This document shows, piece by piece, positions 7,467-14,993 of a stretch of 44,697 nt of DNA. Within the stretch, counting starts at the first letter, position 1, and the number at the start of each line of letters is the position of its first letter. The translations under genes were made by a program, and so were the position numbers. This DNA comes from JBKBRC01 sp046292345 (GTDB lineage: Bacteria; Bacteroidota; Rhodothermia; Rhodothermales; Rubricoccaceae), in contig JBKBRC010000022.1 in NCBI GenBank assembly GCA_046292345.1, positions 1 to 44,697 on the forward strand, in the 5' to 3' direction. Under the pieces are notes generated by a model. That model saw only the letters and a program-made list of their open reading frames with translations. It did not search any database and was not told the DNA's origin.

Positions 7467-9189
7467 TCAGTCGCCCATGCAGATGAGGCCGGGGCCGCAC
7501 ATGCCGCCCTCGTCCCCCTGCACGTACACCGTGCTCGTCGTGCACGCCTGCACGCCGTCGAACGCGTCCGTGGCGCAGCCCTGGACGGTGAGCTCGTACG
7601 ACTGCCCGCTCGTGTCCACGTACAGGCTCATCTCGTCACCGGAGGGCGTGCCGTGGCTCCACTGGTAGGTGAACGGGCCGGTCCCGCCGTTCCGCTGGAG
7701 CCGCCACGTATACGTCCCGGATGAGGTGATCGTCTCCCCAGGGGCGGCCATGGAGACGGCGTAGAGGCCGCCGAGCGCCTTATACGCGTTGATGGCGCCC
7801 CATCCCATCTGGGGGTCCTTCGCGGTGAGCACGCTGCCCCGGCGCATCGCCGCGAGCACATCGTCCCGTCGCCACGTTGGGTTCGCCCCCCAAAGGAGCG
7901 CGGCGATCCCGGAGATGGAGGCGGTCGCGCCCGAACTGCCCCCGATGAGGCGGAGGGAGTCCCCGTCGTTGACGGGCGTGGTTTCAGTGCAGGTGTACGC
8001 GGAAAACTCGACCTTCCCGCCGCTGTGGCAGTTCCGGCAGCGGTCGACCGGGCCATTCACGACGCCCGTGACCGCGATCACGTTGGGCAGGCTCGCCGGG
8101 AAGACCACGCGGTCGTACGTAAAGAAGTTAGTGACGGCGTTTTGGGTCCCGGCGGCCCCGATAAACATCACCTTCTGATCCCACCTCATCGCAATGACGT
8201 TGTTGATGGCGTCTTCGAGGCTGTTGTAGTGATAGGGCGAGCCGAACGCGAGGTTGATGATGTTTTCCTCAGCGCCCGCGAGTTGCACGGCCGTGATGAT
8301 GTCCGCGTTCACATCGTTGCTGTAGACGACGACGTCGCCGATAGCTCGGATAGCGTGCACGTCGGCCCGGTAAGCGATGCCCGTGAGGCTTCGGCCGTCT
8401 TGGGGGGCGGCGGCTAGCCCGATGATGCCGGTCCCGTGCCCGTGGTCGTCGTGCCACGCGACTGGGGTGTTCGGGGTCTGCCGGGTGTTCGCCACACGAC
8501 GGGTGCGCCCGGCGCTCTGGCCCGTGGCGAAGAACGTGTTCAGTTGACTCTGGTAATGGCTCAGCCCGGTGTCAATGACACTCACGCGGATACCGGCACC
8601 GGCCTGCGGCGCACGTCGCCACGCCCGTACTACGTCATGGCGGCTAGCGTCGGCCCACGCGGACAGACATCCGGTCGCCGGATGGGAGCAGGCGGGTCCC
8701 CGCCGCCTGGATGCCCCAATCCTCGCACGAGTTGCCGCTCTGGGGCAGCGCCTCGAATGTGGCCGGCTCGACATAGGAGACGAATGGGCTCAACCGGAGG
8801 AACCGGATGTCGTCCGCGCCGCTCACCTTCAGCATGGCGACGGGGATCCGGTCGTACTCCCGCGTGAGCGTGATTGTGGACCTCTGCACGGCCTGCACTG
8901 CAGCCCGCTCTTGCCCCTCGTTCAGGAGGCTTATGCCTGCGCGTATGGCCCGGCCCACGCCGGGCGCGGAGAGGCCGACGAGGACATGGCCCCCACTCGG
9001 GGCCACCTTCGCCCAAAGCTCCTCGTCGGATAGGTCGGCCCATGACAGGAGCCCGCTCGTGGCCTCGACGCTGACCTCAGGATCCGTCGTACCCGTGGCG
9101 GTGGCGCTAGCCGTGCTCGGTGCTGAGGACGAAGTGGAGGCGGGGGCATTCCCGTCGCAGGCAGAGAGGGCGACGAGCAGGGTCAGCAT
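7467..9189 (-). pseudogene. Secreted S8 (subtilisin-like) serine protease, frameshifted
   Basis: Two adjacent minus-strand frames make one protein. The first part (9189 to about 8700) has a lipoprotein-type signal (LLVALSACDG) and an inhibitor-I9-like propeptide ending in RFLRLSPFVSYVEPATFE. The second (about 8700 to 7467) is the catalytic domain, with Asp in IRVSVIDTG, His in HDDHGHGTGIIG and Ser in GGSSGATASISGIAAL, and a C-terminal Cys-containing beta domain. The frames differ by one base; dropping one base at the C4 run 8698-8701 joins them into 573 aa. The usual oxyanion AAGN reads AAGT (FIGAAGTQNAV), a variant I associate with a subgroup that also has the CRNCHSGGKVEF segment seen here. 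A terminator follows. It is a sequencing error or a recently inactivated gene. Confidence 0.8.
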
Positions 9190-9239
9190 AAAAGCTGTAT
9201 ATTTAGCGGTGTAGCGGTGTAGTCATGGTGTGAAAGGGG

Positions 9240-9267
9240 TTGAATGAGGAGTGTGAAACCCTATTTT
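9240..9267 (+). promoter_or_regulatory. Possible sigma70-type promoter before FG-GAP lipoprotein
   Basis: TTGAAT (9240-9245) and TATTTT (9262-9267) are separated by 16 bp in an unusually AT-rich divergent region, 41 nt before the ATG at 9309. Confidence 0.3.
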
Positions 9268-9308
9268 AGGACATCCGCTGCCGTCCGCACACCCTCCTGT
9301 CACACAAA

Positions 9309-10508
9309 ATGAAAATATTGTTCGGCGCCCTGGCCGCTCTCGCGCTCGCGCTGCTCCTCTGGTCCCTAACTGGCTGTGATGGAGGACCAGCAACCGGCGC
9401 AGACAGAGTGCAGGTGCTCGAAGGGCGGGGGGGGTTCTTCGGGCGCGGGATCGTCGTCCGGGGCGAGCGGATGCTCGTGGCAGCTTCGGCCCGCGACGAG
9501 GTGACGGTGTACGGCCGGGCCGGGTCGGGTTGGGCTCGGGAAGTCACGCTACGGTCTCCTCGGCCTCACGCCGAAGCCATGTTCGGCCTCGCAAACGCCA
9601 TGGACACGAAGGGCGGGGTGCTCGTCCTGGGCGCCCCTGGGACGCTCAACCACCGCGGTGCCGTGTTCGTTTACGAGAGGGCGGGCTCGGGGTGGGGGCC
9701 CCCCCTCCGCCTGGACCCACCCCCCTCGCCGGAGCCCTGGCGCGACACCGGGTTCGGAGGCGCAGTCGCCCTCAGCGAAGACGGCAGCCTGCTCGTCGGA
9801 CATCCGGGGCGGGACCTCGTTTACGTCTACCGCAAGCAGGACGGGGGCTGGACGATCGTGGAGACGGTCACCCCCCCCAAGTCTCCCGGCGTGCTCTACA
9901 TGTCGTTCGGCGGGTGGATCGCGACCGAGGGTGACCGCCTCGTCGTTGGTGCCCCGGGGGCGATGTCTGACCCCGATGCTCCGGGGTACGACCCTTGGGC
10001 GTACAGCTTCGGCGCCGTACTCTCCTACGAGCGCAGTCCGAACGGCGCATGGGCTCACAGGGCAACCGTGCACGGACGGCAGCGCCAGGAGAGCAAGGGC
10101 TATCTGGGGGCCCCGCTCTACCTCCAGGGCAACCTTGTCGTGACGGGGGCCGTCGAGGAGGTACACCTCTACGACGCGGCCACACTCGCACCGAGAGCTC
10201 TCCTGACCCACCCGGACCCTCAGGACGGGGATCACATCGGGGGTAACATCGCGGTCGGGGAGGGGTGGATCGCGGCGGGGATGGAGCTTCGGCGTAAAGG
10301 CCGGGGGGCCGTGCTCGTGTTCCGCCCGGACGCGGCCGGCGTGTGGGGCCCCTCGCACGTGGTCGAACGGGAGGCGGAGAAGAGCGGGGAGTTTTTCGGG
10401 TGGGCCGTGGCGGCGGACGGGCCGAACCTCGTCGTCGGGGCGCCGGGGATCGGGCCGGGGCGGCGCGAGGACGGGCGGGTGTTCGTCTACCGCGGGGACG
10501 GGCGGTAG
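9309..10508 (+). CDS. FG-GAP repeat (beta-propeller) lipoprotein
   Basis: A 399-aa secreted lipoprotein: signal peptide with lipobox-like LLLWSLTGC (about residues 1-23), then a beta-propeller of about six FG-GAP/integrin-alpha-type repeats. Each has an FG or IG start and a (V/L)VGAPG-type end: FGRGIVV..LVAA, FGLANAM..LVLGAPG, FGGAVAL..LLVGHPG, FGGWIAT..LVVGAPG, IGGNIAV..IAAG and FGWAVAA..LVVGAPG. Such proteins sit on the cell surface and may bind calcium or proteins, but no catalytic residue points to an activity. It diverges from the subtilase across a 119-bp AT-rich region, which hints at co-regulation of two surface or secreted proteins. The start ATG is at the edge of a low-GC stretch and has no clear Shine-Dalgarno sequence. 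Confidence 0.85.
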   Translation: MKILFGALAALALALLLWSLTGCDGGPATGADRVQVLEGRGGFFGRGIVVRGERMLVAASARDEVTVYGRAGSGWAREVTLRSPRPHAEAMFGLANAMDTKGGVLVLGAPGTLNHRGAVFVYERAGSGWGPPLRLDPPPSPEPWRDTGFGGAVALSEDGSLLVGHPGRDLVYVYRKQDGGWTIVETVTPPKSPGVLYMSFGGWIATEGDRLVVGAPGAMSDPDAPGYDPWAYSFGAVLSYERSPNGAWAHRATVHGRQRQESKGYLGAPLYLQGNLVVTGAVEEVHLYDAATLAPRALLTHPDPQDGDHIGGNIAVGEGWIAAGMELRRKGRGAVLVFRPDAAGVWGPSHVVEREAEKSGEFFGWAVAADGPNLVVGAPGIGPGRREDGRVFVYRGDGR

Positions 10509-10541
10509 GGCCCTCTCCTCCCAGCGGTTCCGCTGACGCTC

Positions 10542-10847
10542 ATGCCTGAACACGCCCTCCCACCCGTCCACCCCGGAGAGATTCTCGCCGAGGAGTTTCT
10601 CGGCCCGCTCGGCCTCTCGCAAAACAAGGCTGCCCTCGCGATGCGTGTGCCGGCACGGCGCATCAACGAGATCGTGCACGGCAAGCGGTCCGTGACGGCG
10701 GACACGGCGCTACGCCTCGCGCGCTACCTGGGCATGAGCGCGGCGCTCTGGATGAGCCTGCAAGCGCACTACGACCTCCAGATCGCCACGGACGCAGCGG
10801 GCGAGCGCATCGCCCGTGAGGTGGAAGCGTTGCCCCGAGCAGCCTGA
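10542..10847 (+). CDS. higA: HigA-family addiction-module antitoxin (XRE-type HTH), orphan
   Basis: A 101-aa antitoxin-like DNA-binding protein. It starts with the HigA signature HPGEILAEEFLGPLGLSQ and has a helix-turn-helix at about residues 23-60 (LGLSQNKAALAMRVPARRINEIVHGKRSVTADTALRLAR). The C-terminal LWMSLQAHYDLQIA is also typical. HigA normally lies directly after higB, its mRNA-cleaving toxin; here the upstream neighbour is the FG-GAP lipoprotein, 33 bp away, so no toxin is present. It may be a solitary regulator or a leftover of a decayed module. It converges with hicA. Confidence 0.85.
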   Translation: MPEHALPPVHPGEILAEEFLGPLGLSQNKAALAMRVPARRINEIVHGKRSVTADTALRLARYLGMSAALWMSLQAHYDLQIATDAAGERIAREVEALPRAA

Positions 10848-10865
10848 TGGCCTCTCCTCCCACCC

Positions 10866-11050
10866 TTACGGCTGAGGCACGTCCAGGTCTTTGCAGATCT
10901 TGCGAGCCAGGAGCTCGTTGATCTCGCGATGCCTCGGGACCGCCGTGCTCTTGCGCGCTCGGCGGTTCACGTACACCGAGTGCCGCCCGCCCTCACGCAA
11001 CAGCTCACATCCGTGCCGAGCGAGGGGTGGACAGGGTCTACCCGCTTCAC
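10866..11050 (-). pseudogene. hicA: HicA-type mRNA interferase toxin, frameshifted
   Basis: Not open as one frame. Translating the minus strand from the GTG at 11050 gives MKRVDPVHP. After the CCCC run (fwd GGGG 11024-11027) the next frame gives LARHGCELLREGGRHSVYVN and then RARKSTAVPRHREINELLARKICKDL, ending at the TAA at 10866-10868. One extra C joins the two into a 61-aa protein that matches a normal HicA in length and order, including the catalytic GGRHSVY histidine and the PRHREI segment. The GTG overlaps the hicB stop (GTGA), so this was a hicB-hicA operon. It is either a base-calling error or a dead toxin with a surviving antitoxin. Confidence 0.75.
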
Positions 11051-11262
11051 GCCGCGAGTGGCAGCGGCTCCCGGATCACGTCCCGCCCGCCGAGCTCCTC
11101 TTCCGCGAGCGCGCGGTTTGCCTCAAGCACGAGTGCAACGGCCTCTTGGAGGTTTTCCCGAGCCTCGTCGAGCGTAGCCCCCTGCATGTTCGCCCCCGGA
11201 ATCTCCTCCACGAACGCGATGTAGCCCTCGGGCACCTTCTGAAAGGCAGCGGTCAGGGTCAT
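11047..11262 (-). CDS. hicB: HicB-family antitoxin
   Basis: A 71-aa HicB-type antitoxin with the degenerate RNase-H-like fold: VPEGYIAFVEEIPGANMQGATLDEARENLQEAV is the family core, and it ends in REPLPLAA, the usual short tail that contacts HicA. It lacks the extra C-terminal DNA-binding domain of long HicB proteins, so autoregulation would need the complex or another factor. It overlaps the GTG of hicA by GTGA. With hicA apparently frameshifted, this antitoxin may have no partner. Confidence 0.85.
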   Translation of the reverse strand: MTLTAAFQKVPEGYIAFVEEIPGANMQGATLDEARENLQEAVALVLEANRALAEEELGGRDVIREPLPLAA

Positions 11263-11312
11263 GGTGGGTGAGGCTGCGTGTGCAGACTAAGGTAAGGCCT
11301 GCCCCCGAGGCC

Positions 11313-11382
11313 TCAGGGCATCGTGAGGCCTCCGTCCACTGATGGGGGGCGCCCCGTCACGGCGTCCGGGAGCGGCGAGAGG
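11313..11382 (-). pseudogene. Detached copy of the SDR gene 3' end
   Basis: Bases 11317-11382 match 12087-12152, the end of the SDR gene, at about 58 of 66 positions with no gap. The in-frame stop codon lies at the same offset (11313-11315 against 12083-12085). It still encodes a recognisable SVDGGLTMP terminus but has no gene in front of it. Together with the intact copy it brackets the nucleotidyltransferase pair, 770 bp apart. Confidence 0.8.
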
Positions 11383-11411
11383 AGGGACGGAAGACCCATC
11401 GCGTCCCGGGC

Positions 11412-11870
11412 TCACCGTGGCGCCTCACCCCCACGCAAGGCCTCCACGTCTGCTCGGTCTCTCGGCCGACCCGTTGCCTCCTTGTTCCGGATCAGCTCGG
11501 CTCGACCGATTACCGGCACCCGGAGCCCGGGCGCTACCTCCACCTCCACCCGCTCCGGCCACGCTTCCTCGAAGGTTACCCCGTCCACCCCCGTGAGCAC
11601 GTCGATCCGGCGCGGGGGCACCCCCACCTGGAGCACGACGTCAGGCGCCTCGAAGTCCCTTTCGCTCAGGCCCGCCGTCGGGGCCCCAAACCGGCGGAGC
11701 GCCTGCAGCACGCGCCGCGCATTCCCGGGCTCCGGGCGTACCCAGAGGTCCATGTCCCCCGTTGCCCTCACGTACCCGTGCGTCGCGAGCGCGTAGGCCC
11801 CGACGAGCAGGTACTCAACGCCTTCTTCGGTGAAGGCGGATAACATGTCGTGGAAGTCGGGGTTCAGCAA
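11412..11870 (-). CDS. Nucleotidyltransferase (AbiEii/MNT-like), possible toxin or defence component
   Basis: A 152-aa nucleotidyltransferase-fold protein. The active-site region is VEYLLVGAYALATHG with GDMDLWVRP (DxD metal site) at about residues 18-47. The rest (RRIDVLTGVDGVTFEEAW and an Arg/Lys tail with RNKEATGRPRDRADVEAL) is typical of small AbiEii/DUF6036-like proteins. The TTG start at 11870 is chosen because family members open with MLNPDF..ML; an ATG at 11846 is the alternative. It overlaps the end of the 72-aa gene upstream by 56 bp, so the two are translationally linked. Relatives act in toxin-antitoxin or abortive-infection modules, but a role here is inferred only from family and islet context. 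Confidence 0.75.
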   Translation of the reverse strand: MLNPDFHDMLSAFTEEGVEYLLVGAYALATHGYVRATGDMDLWVRPEPGNARRVLQALRRFGAPTAGLSERDFEAPDVVLQVGVPPRRIDVLTGVDGVTFEEAWPERVEVEVAPGLRVPVIGRAELIRNKEATGRPRDRADVEALRGGEAPR

Positions 11871-12033
11871 CGGGGTCGCCTCGGAAAGCCCACGCGTCGA
11901 GGGCGAGCTGCCACATCGCCCCGAGGCGCTCGGCCGCCGTCGTGCCAGGGAGGTGCCCGGCGTCCTCCTGGTCGGCGAGACGGGTGAGGCGGAGCGGAGC
12001 GCGCTCAGGGGTGCGCATGGAGTTGATTAGCAT
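11815..12033 (-). CDS. Small partner protein of the nucleotidyltransferase, unknown function
   Basis: A 72-aa protein (or 67 aa from the second ATG at 12018, MRTPERAPLRLTRL). It is highly charged, with a central predicted helix AAERLGAMWQLALDAWAF and an Arg-rich end (RLPRHVIRLHRRRR). I know small proteins of this look directly upstream of AbiEii-like nucleotidyltransferases in related bacteria, but none with an assigned function. The 56-bp overlap with the nucleotidyltransferase suggests coupled translation, as in a two-gene module in which this could be the antitoxin or target-binding subunit. Confidence 0.65.
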   Translation of the reverse strand: MLINSMRTPERAPLRLTRLADQEDAGHLPGTTAAERLGAMWQLALDAWAFRGDPVAEPRLPRHVIRLHRRRR

Positions 12034-12082
12034 GCGAGGGAGGTGAACGCTGCCCAGGGCTGCGGGGTGCCCTGCCCTCGCG

Positions 12083-12853
12083 CTAAGGCATCGTGAGGCC
12101 GCCGTCCACCGAGAGGGACTGCCCCGTCACGGCGTCCGAGAGCGGCGAGAGGAAAAAGAGGGCCGCCTGCGCGAACTCATCCGGCGTGACCGTCTTTCGC
12201 AGCGGCGTCGCGCCGGCGACGTAGGCGAACACCTCGGGTGTGGTCATGGCGCTCGCGTCGGTCGTTTCGAGCAATCCGCCGGCGACGAGGTTGACGCGGA
12301 CCCCCTCGGGCCCGAGCTCGGCGGCTAGGGTCCGCGTCAGGCCCACGAGGGCGGCCTTGGCGGCCGTGTAGTCGTGGTAGGTCACGACGGGGTGGTAGAC
12401 GAGGTTGCTCGACACGTTGAGCACCTTCCCGTAGCCCCGCGCGCGGAAGTGCGGGAGGGCGGCGCGGACGGTGTGGATCGTGCCGCGGACGGCGCCCTCC
12501 ACCTGCCGTGCCACGTCGGCCCAGTCCAGGGTCTCGAGCCTGACGTACGAGGCCGCGGGGTCGAAGGCGTAGGCCGGGAGGGCGTTGTTGACGACCCCGT
12601 CCAGGCGCCCGAAGTGCTCGGCGAGCGTGTCCACGGCCTGGCGGACGGCCGCCTCGTCGGTCACGTCGGCCCGGAGGGCGAGCGCCCGCCCGCCTTCGGC
12701 CTCGATGCCCTCCACGACGCCTCGGGCGGCCTCGGCCCGTTCGAGATAGTTCACGCCGACGGCGGCGCCCTCTCGCGCCACGGCACGGGCAAGGGCAGCG
12801 CCGGCGCCGCGGCTGGCACCGGTGATGAAGAAGACGCGGTCTCGGAGGAGCAT
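12083..12853 (-). CDS. Short-chain dehydrogenase/reductase, FabG-like
   Basis: A 256-aa classical SDR that would use NAD(P)H to reduce or oxidise a carbonyl or alcohol substrate. The Rossmann motif TGASRGAG is at residues 11-18, NNA at 89-91, the catalytic serine in NVSSN (148/149) and Y162-x3-K166 in YHDYTAAKAAL. The end, TGQSLSVDGGLTMP, is typical of FabG-type enzymes. The ATG at 12853 is preferred over an upstream frame extension because MLLRDRVFFITGAS starts as the family does. The substrate is not readable. Its last 66 bp are duplicated at 11317-11382. Confidence 0.9.
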   Translation of the reverse strand: MLLRDRVFFITGASRGAGAALARAVAREGAAVGVNYLERAEAARGVVEGIEAEGGRALALRADVTDEAAVRQAVDTLAEHFGRLDGVVNNALPAYAFDPAASYVRLETLDWADVARQVEGAVRGTIHTVRAALPHFRARGYGKVLNVSSNLVYHPVVTYHDYTAAKAALVGLTRTLAAELGPEGVRVNLVAGGLLETTDASAMTTPEVFAYVAGATPLRKTVTPDEFAQAALFFLSPLSDAVTGQSLSVDGGLTMP

Positions 12854-12927
12854 GCGAAGCGGAGCACGAAGCGCGGTGGAGGTTACGCACCGAGGCAAGG
12901 GTCTTGCGCCGGGGCGGAGGTCCCGTA

Positions 12928-12956
12928 GCGGAGGCGCCTTCCGCGCAGGCCTCCGC
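12928..12956 (-). terminator. Hairpin after yhbY
   Basis: An 8-bp perfect stem, GCGGAGGC/GCCTCCGC, with a 13-nt loop, 33 nt downstream of the yhbY stop on the minus strand; no clear T-tract. Confidence 0.45.
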
Positions 12957-12989
12957 GCCGCTGTCCGAGCCTGCCGCGCCCTGTCCGAC

Positions 12990-13319
12990 CTACTTCGGCA
13001 GGCGGATCTGCGGCGCGTCGGGATCGGGGCGGTAGAGCGTGACGATGCGCCCGACCGTCTGCACGACCGCGCTGTCCTCGATCCCCTCGGCGAGCGCCGC
13101 CGCCGTCGCGCGGACGTCTTCCGGGGCCGCCTCGAGCACGCGCACCTTGAGCAATTCGCGCGTGCGCAGCGCGTCGCGGATGGCGCGCAGGACGGGTACC
13201 GTCACGCCCTCTTTGCCGACGTGGAACTCGGGTTTGAGCGGGTGGGCGAGGCTGCGCAGGTGGGCGCGTTGCTTGGTCGTGAGCGTCACGGCGGGCGGCG
13301 GCGGGCGGAAACGCGCCAT
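12990..13319 (-). CDS. yhbY: YhbY/CRM-domain ribosome-assembly RNA-binding protein
   Basis: A 109-aa protein with a single CRM (CRS1-YhbY) domain: LTTKQRAHLRSLAHPLKPEFHVGKEGVT at about 12-40, including the GxxG-type VGKEG loop, then LRTRELLKVRVLE, and VVQTVGRIVTLYRP at the end. E. coli YhbY binds the large-subunit precursor and helps ribosome assembly. Length is normal apart from a short proline-rich N-terminal extension. It is the second gene after the disulfide oxidoreductase on the same strand; the 117-bp gap holds a 26-bp tandem duplication. Confidence 0.9.
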   Translation of the reverse strand: MARFRPPPPAVTLTTKQRAHLRSLAHPLKPEFHVGKEGVTVPVLRAIRDALRTRELLKVRVLEAAPEDVRATAAALAEGIEDSAVVQTVGRIVTLYRPDPDAPQIRLPK

Positions 13320-13348
13320 GATACGGGCGCCTGTCCTCCGGGCTCCTC

Positions 13349-13400
13349 CTCACGGTCTCCCAAGTTCCGCCGGACTCACGGTTTCCCAAGTTCCGCCGGA
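13349..13400. repeat. 2 x 26-bp tandem duplication downstream of the oxidoreductase
   Basis: Copies at 13349-13374 and 13375-13400 (ctcacggtytcccaag...) differ at one base. They lie 37-88 nt past the oxidoreductase stop on the minus strand. Confidence 0.9.
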
Positions 13401-13436
13401 GCAGCCCCGTTTGATCTCGGCCCGTCCGGCCCCGGC

Positions 13437-14909
13437 CTAGACGATGCGATCCTCCGAGGGCGGCGGGGGCAGCGTGCCCCGGTAGCCGAACGCGCGCTGG
13501 AGCACGCGGACGAGGCCCGGGTACTGCCAGCGGATGTACCACTGGTCGGCCGCACGCCGCGCGCCGAGCGAGTAGGCCGGGTAGGGAAAGATGGTGTCGG
13601 CGATCTGGCGCAGCGAGACGCCGTTCTTCATCGCCACGGCGTAGACGCCGATCAGCTCGCCCGCCCGCTCGCCGATGACGCTCGCGCCGAGGATGCGCCC
13701 GCGCACGCGCGTGGCAAGCACCTTGATCTGGCCCGTCGGCACGCCCTCGGTCAGCGCGCGGTCCACACGGCGGTAGGGAAAGCGGTAGACCTCGAACGCC
13801 GCGCCGGCCTCGCGGAGCTGCGCCTCGGTCTTCCCGAGCTGCGCCACCTCGGGGCTGGTGAACGTGCACCACGAGACGTGCGCCCGGTCCAGCGTGGCGG
13901 GCACGCGCAGGACGGCGTTGGTGACGGCCGTCTTGGCCATGTGCTCGCTCATGTGCGTGAGCTGGTACTCGCCCGTGCAGTCGCCCGCGGCGAAGATGTG
14001 CGGCCGGTTGGTGCGGCAGTGCTCGTCCACGACGATGCCGTCGCGGGTGTAGGCCACGCGCGCCGCCTCGAGCCCGAGGTCCTCGATGTTGGGCCGGCGG
14101 CCCGTGGCCACGAGCAGCGCGTCGCCCTCGACGCTCGCGCCGCGCTCGAGGCGGAGCCGCACGCCGCCGCCGGCGGTCTGCTCGGCCCGCGTCACGCGGG
14201 CGCCGAGAACGAAGCGGACCCCCTCGGCCGCGAGCACGTCCTGGAGGATGCGCGCGCTCTCGGCGTCGTCGCGGCCGAGCAGGCGCTCGGCCTGGTCGAG
14301 GACCGTGACGGCGCTGCCGAGGCGCCGGAACGCCTGCGCCATCTCGCACCCGATCGGCCCGCCGCCGAGCACGACGAGGCGGTCCGGGCGCTCGGTCTGC
14401 TCGAAGAGTGTCGCGCTGGTGAGGTAGGGCACGTCGCCGAGCCCGTCGACGGGCGGCACGGCCGCGCGCCCGCCGGTGCAGAGGATGAAACGGCGCGCTG
14501 TGACGCGGCGCCGTGCGCCGCCCTCGGCCACGATCTCGAGCGTGCCCGCGTTCACGAAGCGCGCCGCGCCGCGCGCGACCTCCACGCCCATCGCCTCGAA
14601 GATCTCCGGCGCGTCGGCGTCTTCGTAGATCTCCTGGCGGATGCGGTGCACGGCGCCGATGGCCGCGCCGAAGTCTACCGTGGGCTCGGGCAGGCGGAGC
14701 CCGAAGCGGCCGGCCGTGCGCGCGTCCTGCGCCAGGCGCGCCGCGTGCAGGAGCGTCTTGGAGGGTACGCAGCCGTCCCACGTACAGTCGCCGCCGAGCC
14801 GGTCGCGCTCGACCATGAGCGTGCGCGCGCCGAGGCCGGCCGCCATGCCGGCCGCCGTGAGGCCGGCCGCGCCGCCGCCCACGACGGCCACATCGAAATC
14901 GGGAGTCAT
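13437..14909 (-). CDS. FAD-dependent pyridine nucleotide-disulfide oxidoreductase, MerA/Lpd-like
   Basis: A 490-aa flavoprotein of the mercuric reductase/dihydrolipoamide dehydrogenase superfamily. The FAD-binding GGGAAGLTAA is at 11-20 and the redox disulfide is C42-x4-C47 in GGDCTWDGCVPSK. The NAD(P)-binding GGGPIGCEMAQAFRRLG is near 180, and the second FAD motif is in TNRPHIFAAGDC. The C-terminal interface domain lacks the catalytic His-Glu dyad: the usual HPTxxE reads YPAYSL at 443-448. No N-terminal mercury-binding domain or mer gene is present, so mercury reduction is unlikely; a small-molecule disulfide or quinone substrate is more plausible. The ATG at 14909 is the only start giving the canonical N-terminus. 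Confidence 0.88.
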   Translation of the reverse strand: MTPDFDVAVVGGGAAGLTAAGMAAGLGARTLMVERDRLGGDCTWDGCVPSKTLLHAARLAQDARTAGRFGLRLPEPTVDFGAAIGAVHRIRQEIYEDADAPEIFEAMGVEVARGAARFVNAGTLEIVAEGGARRRVTARRFILCTGGRAAVPPVDGLGDVPYLTSATLFEQTERPDRLVVLGGGPIGCEMAQAFRRLGSAVTVLDQAERLLGRDDAESARILQDVLAAEGVRFVLGARVTRAEQTAGGGVRLRLERGASVEGDALLVATGRRPNIEDLGLEAARVAYTRDGIVVDEHCRTNRPHIFAAGDCTGEYQLTHMSEHMAKTAVTNAVLRVPATLDRAHVSWCTFTSPEVAQLGKTEAQLREAGAAFEVYRFPYRRVDRALTEGVPTGQIKVLATRVRGRILGASVIGERAGELIGVYAVAMKNGVSLRQIADTIFPYPAYSLGARRAADQWYIRWQYPGLVRVLQRAFGYRGTLPPPPSEDRIV

Positions 14910-14949
14910 GAATCGAAAAAAGGCGAGGGATGAGAGGGCACGGCAGGCG

Positions 14950-14956
14950 TAAGCTT
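14950..14956 (+). promoter_or_regulatory. TAAGCTT promoter-like element before NUDIX gene
   Basis: TAAGCTT lies 37 nt upstream of the ATG at 14994, a relaxed version of the recurrent TAGYTT element. Confidence 0.3.
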
Positions 14957-14993
14957 CGCGCCACCGGCCGCGTCTCCGCCGGTCCCGCCTCCG

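Noticed and set aside
13437..14909. Mercuric reductase (merA)
   Set aside because: No mercury-binding N-terminal domain, no C-terminal vicinal cysteines and no mer genes nearby.
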